Shown: positions 33,312 to 42,117 of the stretch, one piece after another
Layout: every line of letters starts with the position of its first letter
How positions within the stretch are numbered: the stretch's first letter is position 1
Source: CAUPWF01 sp964369755
Lineage (GTDB): Bacteria > Bacillota > Clostridia > Lachnospirales > Lachnospiraceae
Direction of reading: 5' to 3'
Length of the DNA stretch: 44,175 nt
Assembly: GCA_964369755.1 (NCBI GenBank)
Contig: CAYJFY010000018.1
Location: 1-44,175 of the forward strand
Position numbers and translations under genes: made by a program
The notes under the pieces: model-generated
The model's database searches: none
What the model was told of the DNA's origin: nothing
What the model saw: only the letters and a program-made list of their open reading frames with translations

Positions 33312-34499
33312 TTACTTATATGATTCTAAACACTCTACTTTATCTAGTTTCTCCCATGGAAGATCCAAGTCATGTCTTCCAAAATGTCCATATGCTGCTG
33401 TTTGCTTATATATCGGACGTCTAAGATCTAGCATCTTGATAATTCCTGCTGGTCTTAGGTCAAATTCTTTTCTTATAATTTCCACCAAATCTCTCTCTGC
33501 TACAATACCCGTTCCAAATGTATCCACCATAATAGATGTCGGTTGAGCCACACCGATTGCGTAAGATAACTGAATTTCACAGCGCTTCGCTAATCCAGCT
33601 GCAACAATATTCTTTGCCACATATCTCGCTGCGTATGCTGCGGATCTGTCTACCTTAGTGCAATCCTTTCCAGAAAAAGCACCACCACCATGACGTGCCA
33701 TACCACCATAGGTATCTACGATGATTTTCCGTCCTGTCAACCCACTATCTCCATGAGGTCCACCAATTACGAATCTCCCCGTTGGATTGATAAAATATTT
33801 TGTCTCATCATCCACCAATTCCGCTGGTAAAACTGCATCGAATATATATTTTTTCACATCTGCATGAATTTGTTCTTGTTCCACTTTATCGTCATGTTGT
33901 GTCGAGAGCACAACTGCATCAAGACGAATTGGGTTCCCGTTCTCATCATACTCTACTGTCACCTGAGTTTTTCCATCTGGTCTCAGATAATCAAGTGTTC
34001 CATCTTTTCTGACTTCTGTCAACTTACGTGACAACTTATGTGCCAATGATACTGGATATGGCATATATTCCTCTGTCTCATCTGTCGCATATCCAAACAT
34101 CATTCCTTGATCTCCAGCTCCAATCGCTTCAATCTCTTCATCTGACATTCTATGTTCTTTCGCTTCTAGTGCTTTATCAACCCCCAATGCGATATCTACC
34201 GATTGCTCATCAATGGCTGTAATCACACCACAAGTATCCGCATCGAATCCATATTTTGCGCGGTCATATCCAATCTCCTTGATTGTACTTCTTACGATCT
34301 TCTGAATATCCACATATGCATTCGTTGTAATCTCTCCCATAACTAGAACAAGCCCTGTTGTCACTGCTGTTTCACAAGCCACACGACTCATCGGATCTTT
34401 CTCAAGCAGTGCATCTAATACCGCATCTGAGATTTGATCGCACATCTTATCTGGATGTCCCTCTGTTACCGATTCTGATGTAAATAATAATTTTTCCAT
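33312..34499 (-). CDS. metK: S-adenosylmethionine synthase
   Basis: This 395-residue protein has the standard length. It makes SAM from methionine and ATP. The N-terminal LFTSESVTEGHPDKMCDQ holds the ATP-site His15, GAGDQGMMFGYA is the first signature, and GGGAFSGKDCTKVDRSAAY the second. It lies 15 bases downstream of murA with no SAM riboswitch space between, so it is probably expressed from the murA promoter. Confidence 0.98.
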   Translation of the reverse strand: MEKLLFTSESVTEGHPDKMCDQISDAVLDALLEKDPMSRVACETAVTTGLVLVMGEITTNAYVDIQKIVRSTIKEIGYDRAKYGFDADTCGVITAIDEQSVDIALGVDKALEAKEHRMSDEEIEAIGAGDQGMMFGYATDETEEYMPYPVSLAHKLSRKLTEVRKDGTLDYLRPDGKTQVTVEYDENGNPIRLDAVVLSTQHDDKVEQEQIHADVKKYIFDAVLPAELVDDETKYFINPTGRFVIGGPHGDSGLTGRKIIVDTYGGMARHGGGAFSGKDCTKVDRSAAYAARYVAKNIVAAGLAKRCEIQLSYAIGVAQPTSIMVDTFGTGIVAERDLVEIIRKEFDLRPAGIIKMLDLRRPIYKQTAAYGHFGRHDLDLPWEKLDKVECLESYK

Positions 34500-34514
34500 A
34501 CTAATTCTCCTCTT

Positions 34515-35807
34515 TTAACACACCTTGAGTTTAAACTTTCGTATATCCCTCTCCGATGTCACCAATCTAATTTCCGCTCCAAGTCCCCTTAGTTTTTCAT
34601 CAAAACTCTCATATCCTCTTTGAATATACTTAATATCCTCAACGGTACTAATACCATCTGCCGCGAGCCCCGCTATGACTAACGCCGCTCCCGCTCTTAG
34701 ATCTGGTGCCGATACTGCTGCACCGGTATACTGCTCCACTCCCACGATAACTGCCGTATTGCCATCCACCTTTACATTAGCGCCCATGCGCGCTAATTCA
34801 TCAAGATATTTAAAGCGATTCTCAAATAAATTCTCTGTAATCGTACTCGTTCCTTTCGTTAGTCCAAGCACCACACCAATCTGCGGTTGCATGTCTGTCG
34901 GAAATCCTGGATATGGCAATGTCGTAACATGGGTTGCTTTCAATCGTTTCTTTGCCACCACACGAACTGCATCGTCAAATTCCATCACCTCGCACCCCAT
35001 GTCTAATAGCTTTGCTGCAATAGACTCGAGATGTTTTGGCACCACATTTTTGACTGTAATATCCCCTCTAGTCGCAGCTGCTGCATACATGAAAGTTCCC
35101 GCTTCTATCTGGTCAGGAATCACTGCATATGTGGTCTTATAAAGTCTCTTCACCCCCATGACACGAATCACATCTGTACCCGCACCACGAATATTTGCTC
35201 CCATACTATTTAAGAAGTTTGCCACATCAACGACATGTGGTTCTTTTGCGACATTTTCTAAAATGGTCTTGCCTTCTGCTAGCGTCGCTGCCATCATAAC
35301 ATTGATGGTTGCACCCACGCTCACCTTATCAAAATAAACATGTGCCCCCTTCAACTTCTCAGCCTCTACAGAAATCTTGCCATAACTGATATTAACACTT
35401 GCGCCAAGCGCTTCAAATCCTTTGATATGAAGGTCAATTGGTCTACTGCCGATATTACAACCACCTGGCAGCGCAACCTCCGCACGACCATACTTCGCTA
35501 ACAATGCACCCAAGAAGTAATAAGATGCTCTTATTTTCTTGATGCAATCATAATCGATACTGATATTTTCAACTGTTTTTCCATTTATTTCTACCGTGTT
35601 TGGATTAATCCGCCTTACCACTGCTCCGATTCCTTGCGCAGCCTCTAATAATACGTTTACATCATTTACATTTGGTATATTCTCCACCAATACTGGTTCA
35701 TCTGCTATAACAGCTGCTGCTAAAATTGCCAATGCCGCATTCTTCGCACCACCAATCTCCACTTCGCCTACTAATGGATTGCCACCATTGATAATATATT
35801 GTTCCAT
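34515..35807 (-). CDS. murA: UDP-N-acetylglucosamine 1-carboxyvinyltransferase
   Basis: This 430-residue EPSP-synthase-fold enzyme catalyses the first committed step of peptidoglycan synthesis. Lys22-Asn23 in GGAKNA and catalytic Cys117 in LPGGCNIGSRPIDLH (the fosfomycin target) are present, as is PYPGFPTDMQPQ. GGGGTAAGTG precedes ATG 35807. Its promoter begins inside the end of the upstream kinase gene. Confidence 0.97.
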   Translation of the reverse strand: MEQYIINGGNPLVGEVEIGGAKNAALAILAAAVIADEPVLVENIPNVNDVNVLLEAAQGIGAVVRRINPNTVEINGKTVENISIDYDCIKKIRASYYFLGALLAKYGRAEVALPGGCNIGSRPIDLHIKGFEALGASVNISYGKISVEAEKLKGAHVYFDKVSVGATINVMMAATLAEGKTILENVAKEPHVVDVANFLNSMGANIRGAGTDVIRVMGVKRLYKTTYAVIPDQIEAGTFMYAAAATRGDITVKNVVPKHLESIAAKLLDMGCEVMEFDDAVRVVAKKRLKATHVTTLPYPGFPTDMQPQIGVVLGLTKGTSTITENLFENRFKYLDELARMGANVKVDGNTAVIVGVEQYTGAAVSAPDLRAGAALVIAGLAADGISTVEDIKYIQRGYESFDEKLRGLGAEIRLVTSERDIRKFKLKVC

Positions 35808-35863
35808 TCACTTACCCCGTTTTATTTTTATTTTCGGTCTTAATTTTAAATCAATCACTCTAC

Positions 35864-35892
35864 ATCATATACCATTTCTAGGTTTCTGTCAA
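35864..35892 (-). promoter_or_regulatory. Promoter of murA-metK
   Basis: On the minus strand consensus -35 TTGACA (35887-35892, within the last codons of the kinase gene) and -10 TATGAT (35864-35869) are 17 bases apart. Confidence 0.8.
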
Positions 35893-36390
35893 ATTTCGAA
35901 CCATTTCCAGCGCCTCACTAATGGTATCTTCTATGCTTTTTCCATCCTCACTAATCGTAATATCCGCATAGCGTTCAAACAAGATTTTGCGCTCCTCATA
36001 CAGGTCTTTTAATTCCTGTCCCTTTCGGAGAACCACCCCGCGATTTTTCGCATCTTCAATCCGTCGTTCGATTTCCGCATAACTTACATGTAGATAGATT
36101 ATCGTTCCAATTTCCTTGAAATGTTGCATTGCTTCCTCGCAGTATACAACACTTCCTCCTGGGGCAATAATGGAGCGTTCTACGTCCAAGTCTCGGTTTA
36201 CTTGATTTTCAATCTTTAGAAAACCTTCAATTCCCTCGTCTTTAATAATTTCTTTCAGCAATCTCTTCTCTTGATTTTGTATCAACAAATCCGTGTCAAT
36301 GAAGTCATATCCCAACTCCTTTGCTAGGATTACTCCAATTGTACTCTTTCCTACCGCTGGCATTCCTATCAACACTAGGTTTTTCTTCAT
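35878..36390 (-). CDS. Shikimate kinase-like protein
   Basis: From ATG 36390 this is 170 residues, the normal shikimate kinase length. The P-loop GMPAVGKSTIG and FIDTDLLI (the shikimate-site Asp and Mg2+ region) fit AroK. The lid RKGQELKDLYEERKILFERYADI also fits. Two substrate-site features are altered: the FRxxE motif reads FLKIE, losing its Arg, and the GGG motif reads PGGSVVY. It may be a functional divergent AroK or a kinase for another small molecule; no other aromatic pathway gene lies nearby. A TTG-initiated start is 24 bases longer, but AAGAGGTGATGAG fits the chosen ATG. Confidence 0.75.
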   Translation of the reverse strand: MKKNLVLIGMPAVGKSTIGVILAKELGYDFIDTDLLIQNQEKRLLKEIIKDEGIEGFLKIENQVNRDLDVERSIIAPGGSVVYCEEAMQHFKEIGTIIYLHVSYAEIERRIEDAKNRGVVLRKGQELKDLYEERKILFERYADITISEDGKSIEDTISEALEMVRNLTET

Positions 36391-36424
36391 CTCATCACCT
36401 CTTAGTTCAGTCAATTCTCATGGA

Positions 36425-36805
36425 CTAATACCATATATTCTTCTTTCGACGCTTTCTCTCCCGTCGATTACAAAATTCCTCGTAAATCAAAATATCAACC
36501 ATCGCCCGAAGCCATTTCACTTCTGCATCCTCGAAATCTATGGATTGTGCGCGAAAATAATCCTTGCCTTTATCATAGACTCTACTGCACATCAGTCTTA
36601 GCATCAATTTATCTGGATATTCATCATACATGAGGCTCCCCTCATATTCCAAGTCGTCACATGCCTCCTCGATAATCGGAATCATCTCTCTTGCAACTCC
36701 AGGATATAGGCTTCTCATATATTCTAAATCTCTTCGGCTTCTTTTGTCCTCACGGAAGATATCCACAGTCGGATAAGTCATATAATATGGCAATTTTTGA
36801 TCCAT
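36425..36805 (-). CDS. Hypothetical protein, 126 residues
   Basis: I do not recognise a family. The protein is soluble and mostly helical, highly charged, with PGVAREMIPIIEEACDDLEYEGSLMYDEYPDK in the middle and a very basic C-terminus (NRRERKRRKKNIWY). No signal peptide, cysteine pair or nucleotide motif is present. GAGGGAATGAA precedes ATG 36805. It lies between trmL and the shikimate-kinase-like gene in the same direction, about 35 bases before the latter. The basic tail could contact nucleic acid or membrane, but that is a guess. Confidence 0.8.
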   Translation of the reverse strand: MDQKLPYYMTYPTVDIFREDKRSRRDLEYMRSLYPGVAREMIPIIEEACDDLEYEGSLMYDEYPDKLMLRLMCSRVYDKGKDYFRAQSIDFEDAEVKWLRAMVDILIYEEFCNRRERKRRKKNIWY

Positions 36806-36875
36806 TTCATTCCCTCAGCATTTTATACGCTTTATTACATTCATTGTATGCGCGGACAAAATATTGAGTGACTCC

Positions 36876-37379
36876 CTATGACTCCCAGGAAAGACTGTGT
36901 AGCTCTCCCTCTGTCTTCATATTCATAAATCCTTGTTGTCTCACTGCTTCATACAACACAATCGCAACAGAATTCCCTAGATTAAGTGAACGAATCTCAT
37001 TCATCATCGGGATCCGAATACACTTCTCTTTATTCTCAACCAGAATCTCTTCTGGTATTCCTGCACTTTCTTTTCCAAACATAATATAACAATCCTCTGG
37101 ATATGTAACCTCTGTATAAGTATTCTGGGCTTTTGTAGACCCCATGAACATATTTCCTACCGCCGCTGGATTCTTCGCCAAAAAATCTTCATAATCGATA
37201 TATCTCGTCACATCTAATCGATTCCAATAATCCATGCCTGCGCGCATCAGTGACTTCTCATTCAATCGAAACCCCAGTGGTTCAATCAAATGTAATCTAC
37301 TATTTGTGGCAAGACATGTTCTCCCTATATTCCCTGTATTTGCCGGAATCTCTGGTTCAAACAGTACAATATTAATCAT
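36876..37379 (-). CDS. trmL: tRNA (cytidine/uridine-34 2'-O)-methyltransferase TrmL
   Basis: This 167-residue SPOUT-class methyltransferase has the length of a TrmL without extra domains. The three SPOUT motifs are NTGNIGRTCLATN, MFGKESAGIPEEIL, and IPMMNEIRSLNLGNSVAIVLYEAVRQ, which forms the trefoil knot binding SAM. It methylates the wobble ribose of certain leucine tRNAs. Its start overlaps the end of the aminotransferase gene by 8 bases. Confidence 0.95.
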   Translation of the reverse strand: MINIVLFEPEIPANTGNIGRTCLATNSRLHLIEPLGFRLNEKSLMRAGMDYWNRLDVTRYIDYEDFLAKNPAAVGNMFMGSTKAQNTYTEVTYPEDCYIMFGKESAGIPEEILVENKEKCIRIPMMNEIRSLNLGNSVAIVLYEAVRQQGFMNMKTEGELHSLSWES

Positions 37380-38544
37380 TGTTTTCTCTCAATCTTTCAA
37401 TAAATTTTGCCATGCGTGAAATTGCGACCTTCAAATCCTCTAATGAATATGCATAAGAAATTCTAAGGAACCCTTCCCCGCTATCTCCAAAGGCAGTTCC
37501 AGGAACCACTGCAACCATCTCTTCTTCCAAGAACTTCATGGCAAATTCTTCCGATGTAATTCCAAACTCTCGAATATCTGGGAATACATAGAATGCCCCA
37601 AACGGTTCAAAACAGCTCAATCCCATCTCCTTGAACGCATGCATGAGATACTTTCTTCTCTGGTCGTAAGACTCTCGCATCTGCGCCACCTCATCTCCAC
37701 AATGACGCAAGGCTTCCACAGCTGCATACTGACTGTTGGTCGGTGCACACATAATCGCAAACTGGTGAATCTTCGTCATCTGAGAAATAATCACTTCTGG
37801 ACCACATGCATATCCAAGTCTCCAACCGGTCATTGCAAACCCTTTGGAAAATCCATTGATTACAATCGTTCTCTCCTTTAGCCCTGGAAAGCTTGCGATT
37901 GACACATGGTCTCCCTTGTAGCTCAATTCAGAATAAATCTCATCGGAAATCACGTACAAATCGTGCTTCACTACTAGTTCGGCAATGGGCTCCAACTCTT
38001 CTCTTGTCATAATGGATCCTGTTGGGTTATTTGGAAATGGAAGAATCAAAATCTTTGATTTTGGCGTAATTGCTTCTTCCAACTCTTCTTTTGTTAATTT
38101 AAACTCTGTCTCATTCTTGAGAGGAATCACGACTGGTACCCCTCCCGCTAATTCTGCACAAGGCAGATAAGACACGTAACTCGGTTGGGGAATAATCACT
38201 TCATCACCCTCGTCTAACATCGCTCGAAGCGCAATATCGATTCCTTCACTTCCTCCAACCGTTACTACCACTTCACTCTTGGCATCATAGGAGACACCAA
38301 TGGTTCTTCCCAGATAATTCGTGATTTCCTGACGCAGTTCTACTAGACCTGCATTCGAAGTATAGAAAGTCTTTCCTCTCTCCAATGTGAAGATTCCCTC
38401 TTCCCTTACTCTCCATGGTGTATCGAAATCAGGCTCTCCAACTCCAAGTGATATGGCATCTGGCATCTCACTTACCAAGTCGAAGAATTTACGGATACCT
38501 GAAGGTTTTATTGCTGTTACTTTTTTTGATAACGGATTTCTCAT
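37372..38544 (-). CDS. PLP-dependent aminotransferase, class I/II
   Basis: This 390-residue fold-type I aminotransferase has the PLP lysine in VINGFSKGFAMTGWRLGY, the Asn-Pro segment LPFPNNPTGS, the cofactor Asp/Tyr region VISDEIYSEL and the terminal FLRISYAYS Arg motif for substrate carboxylate. An aspartate/aromatic/alanine type specificity is likely but not resolvable here. The Lrp-type regulator directly upstream overlaps its ATG with its stop, so the pair is coupled, suggesting amino-acid-responsive control. Confidence 0.93.
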   Translation of the reverse strand: MRNPLSKKVTAIKPSGIRKFFDLVSEMPDAISLGVGEPDFDTPWRVREEGIFTLERGKTFYTSNAGLVELRQEITNYLGRTIGVSYDAKSEVVVTVGGSEGIDIALRAMLDEGDEVIIPQPSYVSYLPCAELAGGVPVVIPLKNETEFKLTKEELEEAITPKSKILILPFPNNPTGSIMTREELEPIAELVVKHDLYVISDEIYSELSYKGDHVSIASFPGLKERTIVINGFSKGFAMTGWRLGYACGPEVIISQMTKIHQFAIMCAPTNSQYAAVEALRHCGDEVAQMRESYDQRRKYLMHAFKEMGLSCFEPFGAFYVFPDIREFGITSEEFAMKFLEEEMVAVVPGTAFGDSGEGFLRISYAYSLEDLKVAISRMAKFIERLRENND

Positions 38545-39026
38545 TATGGTGTCACCGGCATCCTTTCCGATTGTGGTTTTGCAATCATAATCGTTCCCGA
38601 TTCTTTATATTTCTTCAGGATAAAATGTGTTGCTGTACTCAAAATAGATTCTAGCGGCGACAACTTATCCGATACAAATGCAGATACTTCCTTCAATGTC
38701 TTCGCATCTAGAGTAATCAACAAGTCATATGCTCCCGAAATCAAATATACTGAACTCACCTCTGGATAATTATAGATACGCTCCGCGATGCGGTCAAATC
38801 CTTGGTTTCTCTGTGGTGTTACACGCACCTCTATCAATGCAGTAACCAGTTCCGTTCCAGCCTTATCCCAATCGATTAAGGTATGGTACCCACAGATAAT
38901 ATTTTCATTTTCCATTGCCGAAAGCTCATTCGCGATTGCAACTTCATCACTTCCTAGTAGAATAGCCAATTCCTTGAGATCCACTCTCGCATTGTGTTCC
39001 ATGTAATTCAAAATCTTCTTTCTCAT
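38544..39026 (-). CDS. Lrp/AsnC-family transcriptional regulator
   Basis: About 160 residues: an N-terminal winged helix (KILNYMEHNARVDLKELAILLG) and a C-terminal RAM/AsnC ligand domain with VSSVYLISGAYDLLITLDAK. Such proteins form octamers that sense amino acids. The frame also allows an ATG six bases earlier, but AAGAGGG is too close to that one; the ATG at 39026 has normal spacing. It is coupled to the aminotransferase gene, which it probably regulates. Confidence 0.93.
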   Translation of the reverse strand: MRKKILNYMEHNARVDLKELAILLGSDEVAIANELSAMENENIICGYHTLIDWDKAGTELVTALIEVRVTPQRNQGFDRIAERIYNYPEVSSVYLISGAYDLLITLDAKTLKEVSAFVSDKLSPLESILSTATHFILKKYKESGTIMIAKPQSERMPVTP

Positions 39027-39041
39027 ACTCATCCCTCTTTC

Positions 39042-40043
39042 TTAAATTGATTGATTTGCTCCAATAATTCGGTAAAGTTCATCTTGTGCTGGCTTCTCTA
39101 GGAAACGCTTTTCCTCGCCATTTTTTATCGCACGTTCACAACCGTGAGTCGTTTTCCCAATAACACTTCCTAGTATATCTTTCTCTGCACACGCTCTGAC
39201 CAATGCTTCTCCATCTTCTACCACAACCAATACACTTCCCGTAGAAGTTAGTTGATATGGATTTACAGCAAATCGTTCACAAATCTCTATGGTTTCTTGC
39301 TTGATGCTAATTTTCTTCCAATCAACCTCCACGCCAATCTCTGCCATCTCACCCAAGTTCCACAGTGAAGCAAAAATCCCACCATCTCCAATCAAATAGA
39401 TCCCTTCCGCGTTTTGTGAAATCGCTATATCAATTTCTGTCCTTGCAATTAGATTTTCTTTCTTCTCCACAAACCGTCTGAAAAAGCTTGGAGAAAACCG
39501 TTGTTTCAACTCTTCTTCATGCTGGAATAAGATTCGAAGTGCCCCCTCTGTCCCGATTTCATTTAGAAGCACAATGTCTCTATCAGGCTGAATCTTTGTC
39601 GCATCTAGCATCCGCGATTCCTTCGTTTCTCCGATTCCATTCACATAAAACAGAGTGGTTTCAATCTGCGCATTTACATATGCCTTAATCCCCATTACTT
39701 GTATTCCATGGATTTCACAATGCTTCACTACATGTTCTACCATGGATTTCAATCTCGATTCATATGCATACTCTGGCAACTGTATGATGATATCCACACC
39801 GATGATTGCACCACCTTGTGCTGCAATCTGGTTAACCACCTTGGCAATCCCATACACGCAGATATCCTTTTCACTCCCATATACTGTTGCACTCGATGTA
39901 AGCATCGCCCTGCCATCTCCAAGTGTAACACCTGTGCAACATTCCTGAATCGTCGGCTGAATGCATACAGGTTCTACCACCTTGGGCAATGGTTTTAGCA
40001 CAGAGCGCTTTAACACATGTTGTGATATATTTCCTATTTTCAT
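39042..40043 (-). CDS. AIR synthase-related protein (PurM/HypE/ThiL superfamily)
   Basis: From ATG 40043 this is about 333 residues. The AIRS-type N-terminal domain is seen in VYGSEKDICVYGIAKVVNQIAAQGGAIIGVDIIIQLPEYAYES, and the AIRS_C domain in EGIYLIGDGGIFASLWNLGEMAEIGVEVDW and LTSTGSVLVVV. These ATP-dependent enzymes activate oxygen or sulfur-containing groups. The closest named family is HypE/hydrogenase-maturation-like, but no hydrogenase gene is present and the HypE C-terminal Cys motif is absent. The function is unknown. It lies 16 bases upstream of the Lrp gene. The TAGGAAG site supports the chosen ATG over a GTG six bases earlier. Confidence 0.8.
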   Translation of the reverse strand: MKIGNISQHVLKRSVLKPLPKVVEPVCIQPTIQECCTGVTLGDGRAMLTSSATVYGSEKDICVYGIAKVVNQIAAQGGAIIGVDIIIQLPEYAYESRLKSMVEHVVKHCEIHGIQVMGIKAYVNAQIETTLFYVNGIGETKESRMLDATKIQPDRDIVLLNEIGTEGALRILFQHEEELKQRFSPSFFRRFVEKKENLIARTEIDIAISQNAEGIYLIGDGGIFASLWNLGEMAEIGVEVDWKKISIKQETIEICERFAVNPYQLTSTGSVLVVVEDGEALVRACAEKDILGSVIGKTTHGCERAIKNGEEKRFLEKPAQDELYRIIGANQSI

Positions 40044-40079
40044 AATCACTTCCTACTCATAACCCTATCTTATATCCGT

Positions 40080-41891
40080 CTAAGCTGCTGGTTCTGGTGC
40101 CGGCTCCGGTGTTGGCTCTGGCTCTGGCGTTGGTTCTGGCTCTGGTGTCGGTTCCGGCGCTGGCTCCGGCTCCGGTGTCGGTTCCGGCGTTGGCTCTGGC
40201 GCCGCCTCACGTTCCGTGATTGCCGCCTGTGCAGCACCTACTGCCCCGTTTATCGTACCTTCATCCTGCGATAAAATCGCATTCCTCACACTATCCGTCA
40301 ATGCTGGATCCGAATCCGCAGTTCCTATTTCAATCGTCTTCGCAGACCCTTGATAATAACTCGTATTTAATTTTTCCCTGCTTTCTTCCACACCATCCAC
40401 GGTCACAATCTTCCACAACTCCGCAGTCATCTGCTTATTGCTTCCACCCGTAGTCCTTGAATATCCAATACTCTCTCCAGGAGCTTCTATATATGTGATA
40501 TTACTTACTTCTGTAGCTTCTATAATCTTGCTCTCAAAAGAAATCTCTCGATTCTCTTCTCTCGTTTCCTTTCCATAGAATCTAACAGTCAATACTCCAT
40601 CGTATAGATTCGCATACACATAAACTGGATATTCTTGATTATTTTTGAATACCAAGTTCTTATAATCACCCGCAATGGCAGCATCTCTACCTGGATCCAC
40701 ATAGGAAACTGTCATCGAATGCGCCTGTCTCTGCACAACCTCTAACTCTGCATACAACACGGCATTATAAACGGTAGTAGAAACCTGGCAGATTCCTCCT
40801 GCGAGAGATTCTACAACCTCACCGTTCTCGTAAGAACCCGCATAGTGATACCCATTTTCCTCCGTATATGGACTTGTCACTCCCTGAACCGATATTTCAT
40901 CCCCTGGCATTAATATCGTACCATTTAGACATTCCGCTCCTCTTCCAACATTATCATATCTTCCACCATTGTCGACCAACTTCGTAGAAAATTCACCCAG
41001 AACACTGTTCAGCTCCTGCAATTCTTCCGTTGTCCACTCTGGCTCTTCTTCTGTATACGCTAGGGTGACCTGAATATCACTTCCACTCCACTCTCCAGCG
41101 ATTGCTGTCATCGCATCATTCACCATCGGCGTTGAGTCAATCACAATTCCGTTCTGTCCCTCATGATGTATCATCTCTCCATCTTCAAATGTAAATGTCG
41201 CATCTACTGGCGGTTGCTCAAACACTACATAAGTCGTTTTTATATAGTCCGTCAACAATCCTGCATCCATCTGGAATAATGGCTGAAACACTTTGCTCTT
41301 CTCTTCCAATTGTCCTAGAATTTCTCGTTTGTGGAAGAAACCTCCCGTATTTCCATATTCCATTACCTCTGTAATCAATTCTTCGCGATTGCTCACTTCT
41401 AGATTAAATGTGGACAATTCTACCGGTAGAATCTCCGACTCGCCTTCTGTAGATTCTGTCCCCTCCGCAGTTTCAGCTTCTGCATCTTCGTCCTCCTCTG
41501 TAGCTTCACCTTCCGCAGCTTCGGTCTCCTCGGTTTCTCCCTCTGCTGTTTCCGACTCGCCCTCTACATCCGATTCGCCTTGTGTTGGATCACTTACAAC
41601 ATCCGAATTCACAGACAATTTCGCAACTCCATATTCTGCGGTGATTTCATCTAGTACGGCACCGACCTCTTCCTCTGTCATTCCACCTACATGCCGATCC
41701 GCAATATAAACATTCTCTGCAACAATATATGGTTCATCACTTCCCTTGCCAATAAAAAGGAATACGCCAGTAACAGCTGCCGCTACCACCAGTGCCAAAA
41801 TCACAATATTTCTTATCAAGGCGATTTTTCGCTTTCTTTTACGCTCCAAATACACCCTTCTCATTCTTCTCTTTCTCTCTCTTTCGTCCAT
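40080..41891 (-). CDS. VanW-family cell-surface protein
   Basis: This 603-residue protein starts with a highly basic cytoplasmic stretch (ERERKRRMRRVYLERKRKRK) and one transmembrane helix (about 26-48), and the remainder is extracellular. Two putative peptidoglycan-binding-like segments flank a low-complexity Glu/Thr/Ala-rich insert (about 100-150). The VanW domain follows, with SLAGGICQVSTTVYNAVLYAELEVVQRQ and SYVDPGRDAAI. The last 40 residues are Pro-Glu-Thr repeats. VanW proteins occur in some vancomycin-resistance clusters but their activity is unknown; no other van genes are here. Confidence 0.93.
   Translation of the reverse strand: MDERERKRRMRRVYLERKRKRKIALIRNIVILALVVAAAVTGVFLFIGKGSDEPYIVAENVYIADRHVGGMTEEEVGAVLDEITAEYGVAKLSVNSDVVSDPTQGESDVEGESETAEGETEETEAAEGEATEEDEDAEAETAEGTESTEGESEILPVELSTFNLEVSNREELITEVMEYGNTGGFFHKREILGQLEEKSKVFQPLFQMDAGLLTDYIKTTYVVFEQPPVDATFTFEDGEMIHHEGQNGIVIDSTPMVNDAMTAIAGEWSGSDIQVTLAYTEEEPEWTTEELQELNSVLGEFSTKLVDNGGRYDNVGRGAECLNGTILMPGDEISVQGVTSPYTEENGYHYAGSYENGEVVESLAGGICQVSTTVYNAVLYAELEVVQRQAHSMTVSYVDPGRDAAIAGDYKNLVFKNNQEYPVYVYANLYDGVLTVRFYGKETREENREISFESKIIEATEVSNITYIEAPGESIGYSRTTGGSNKQMTAELWKIVTVDGVEESREKLNTSYYQGSAKTIEIGTADSDPALTDSVRNAILSQDEGTINGAVGAAQAAITEREAAPEPTPEPTPEPEPAPEPTPEPEPTPEPEPTPEPAPEPAA
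40084..40205. repeat. Tandem coding repeat for the Pro-Glu-rich tail of the VanW protein
   Basis: About 120 bases of degenerate tandem units of the type GGCTCTGGCGTTGGTTCT (plus strand) encode PEPTPEPEP-type repeats. Such tracts often vary in copy number between strains and can be misassembled. Confidence 0.85.
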
Positions 41892-41934
41892 GAGACACCT
41901 ACCATCTTTTATAATCTAATCAAATAAATACTAT

Positions 41935-42036
41935 CTATACCAAATATGGCAATACGGATGTCAACAACATCGCTGCAATTACCACTAAAATCACAATTGC
42001 TACTATTTTTTTTGTTTTCTTGTCATATAATTTCAC
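41935..42036 (-). CDS. Single-pass membrane microprotein, 33 residues
   Basis: From GTG 42036 the frame encodes 33 residues: a basic N-terminus (KLYDKKTKK), one hydrophobic helix (about residues 11-29) and a short end PYLV. GAAGG lies eight bases upstream, and a -35 TTGCAA (42106-42111) and -10 TAGAAT (42083-42088) 17 bases apart lie just before. The pattern is like short membrane proteins of Firmicutes such as Prli42 or DUF4044 proteins, but I cannot confirm homology. It precedes the VanW gene by 43 bases, with which it may be cotranscribed. Confidence 0.7.
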   Translation of the reverse strand: MKLYDKKTKKIVAIVILVVIAAMLLTSVLPYLV

Positions 42037-42082
42037 TTCAATTACCTTCTTTCTATCTAATCAAGGTTTTAACCCTAGTACC

Positions 42083-42111
42083 ATTCTATACTTTTTAACA
42101 AGATTTTGCAA
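42083..42111 (-). promoter_or_regulatory. Candidate promoter for the microprotein (and VanW gene)
   Basis: On the minus strand TTGCAA (42106-42111) and TAGAAT (42083-42088) are 17 bases apart, directly after the radical SAM gene. Confidence 0.6.
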
Positions 42112-42117
42112 GCATTC

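Noticed and set aside
34500..34514. SAM riboswitch before metK
   Set aside because: Only 14 bases separate metK from murA, leaving no room for an aptamer.
34675..35142. Plus-strand open frame of 155 codons
   Set aside because: It is antisense to murA, whose catalytic motifs are intact; no independent start signals are seen.
39042..40043. Assignment as hydrogenase maturation factor HypE
   Set aside because: The C-terminal Cys motif of HypE is absent and no hydrogenase or other hyp gene is present.
40084..40205. CRISPR-like array
   Set aside because: The tandem units are short, degenerate, without spacers, and in frame with the Pro-Glu tail of the VanW protein.
40080..41891. Vancomycin resistance locus
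   Set aside because: Only the VanW domain is present; no vanA/B ligase, vanH, vanX or regulator genes are nearby.
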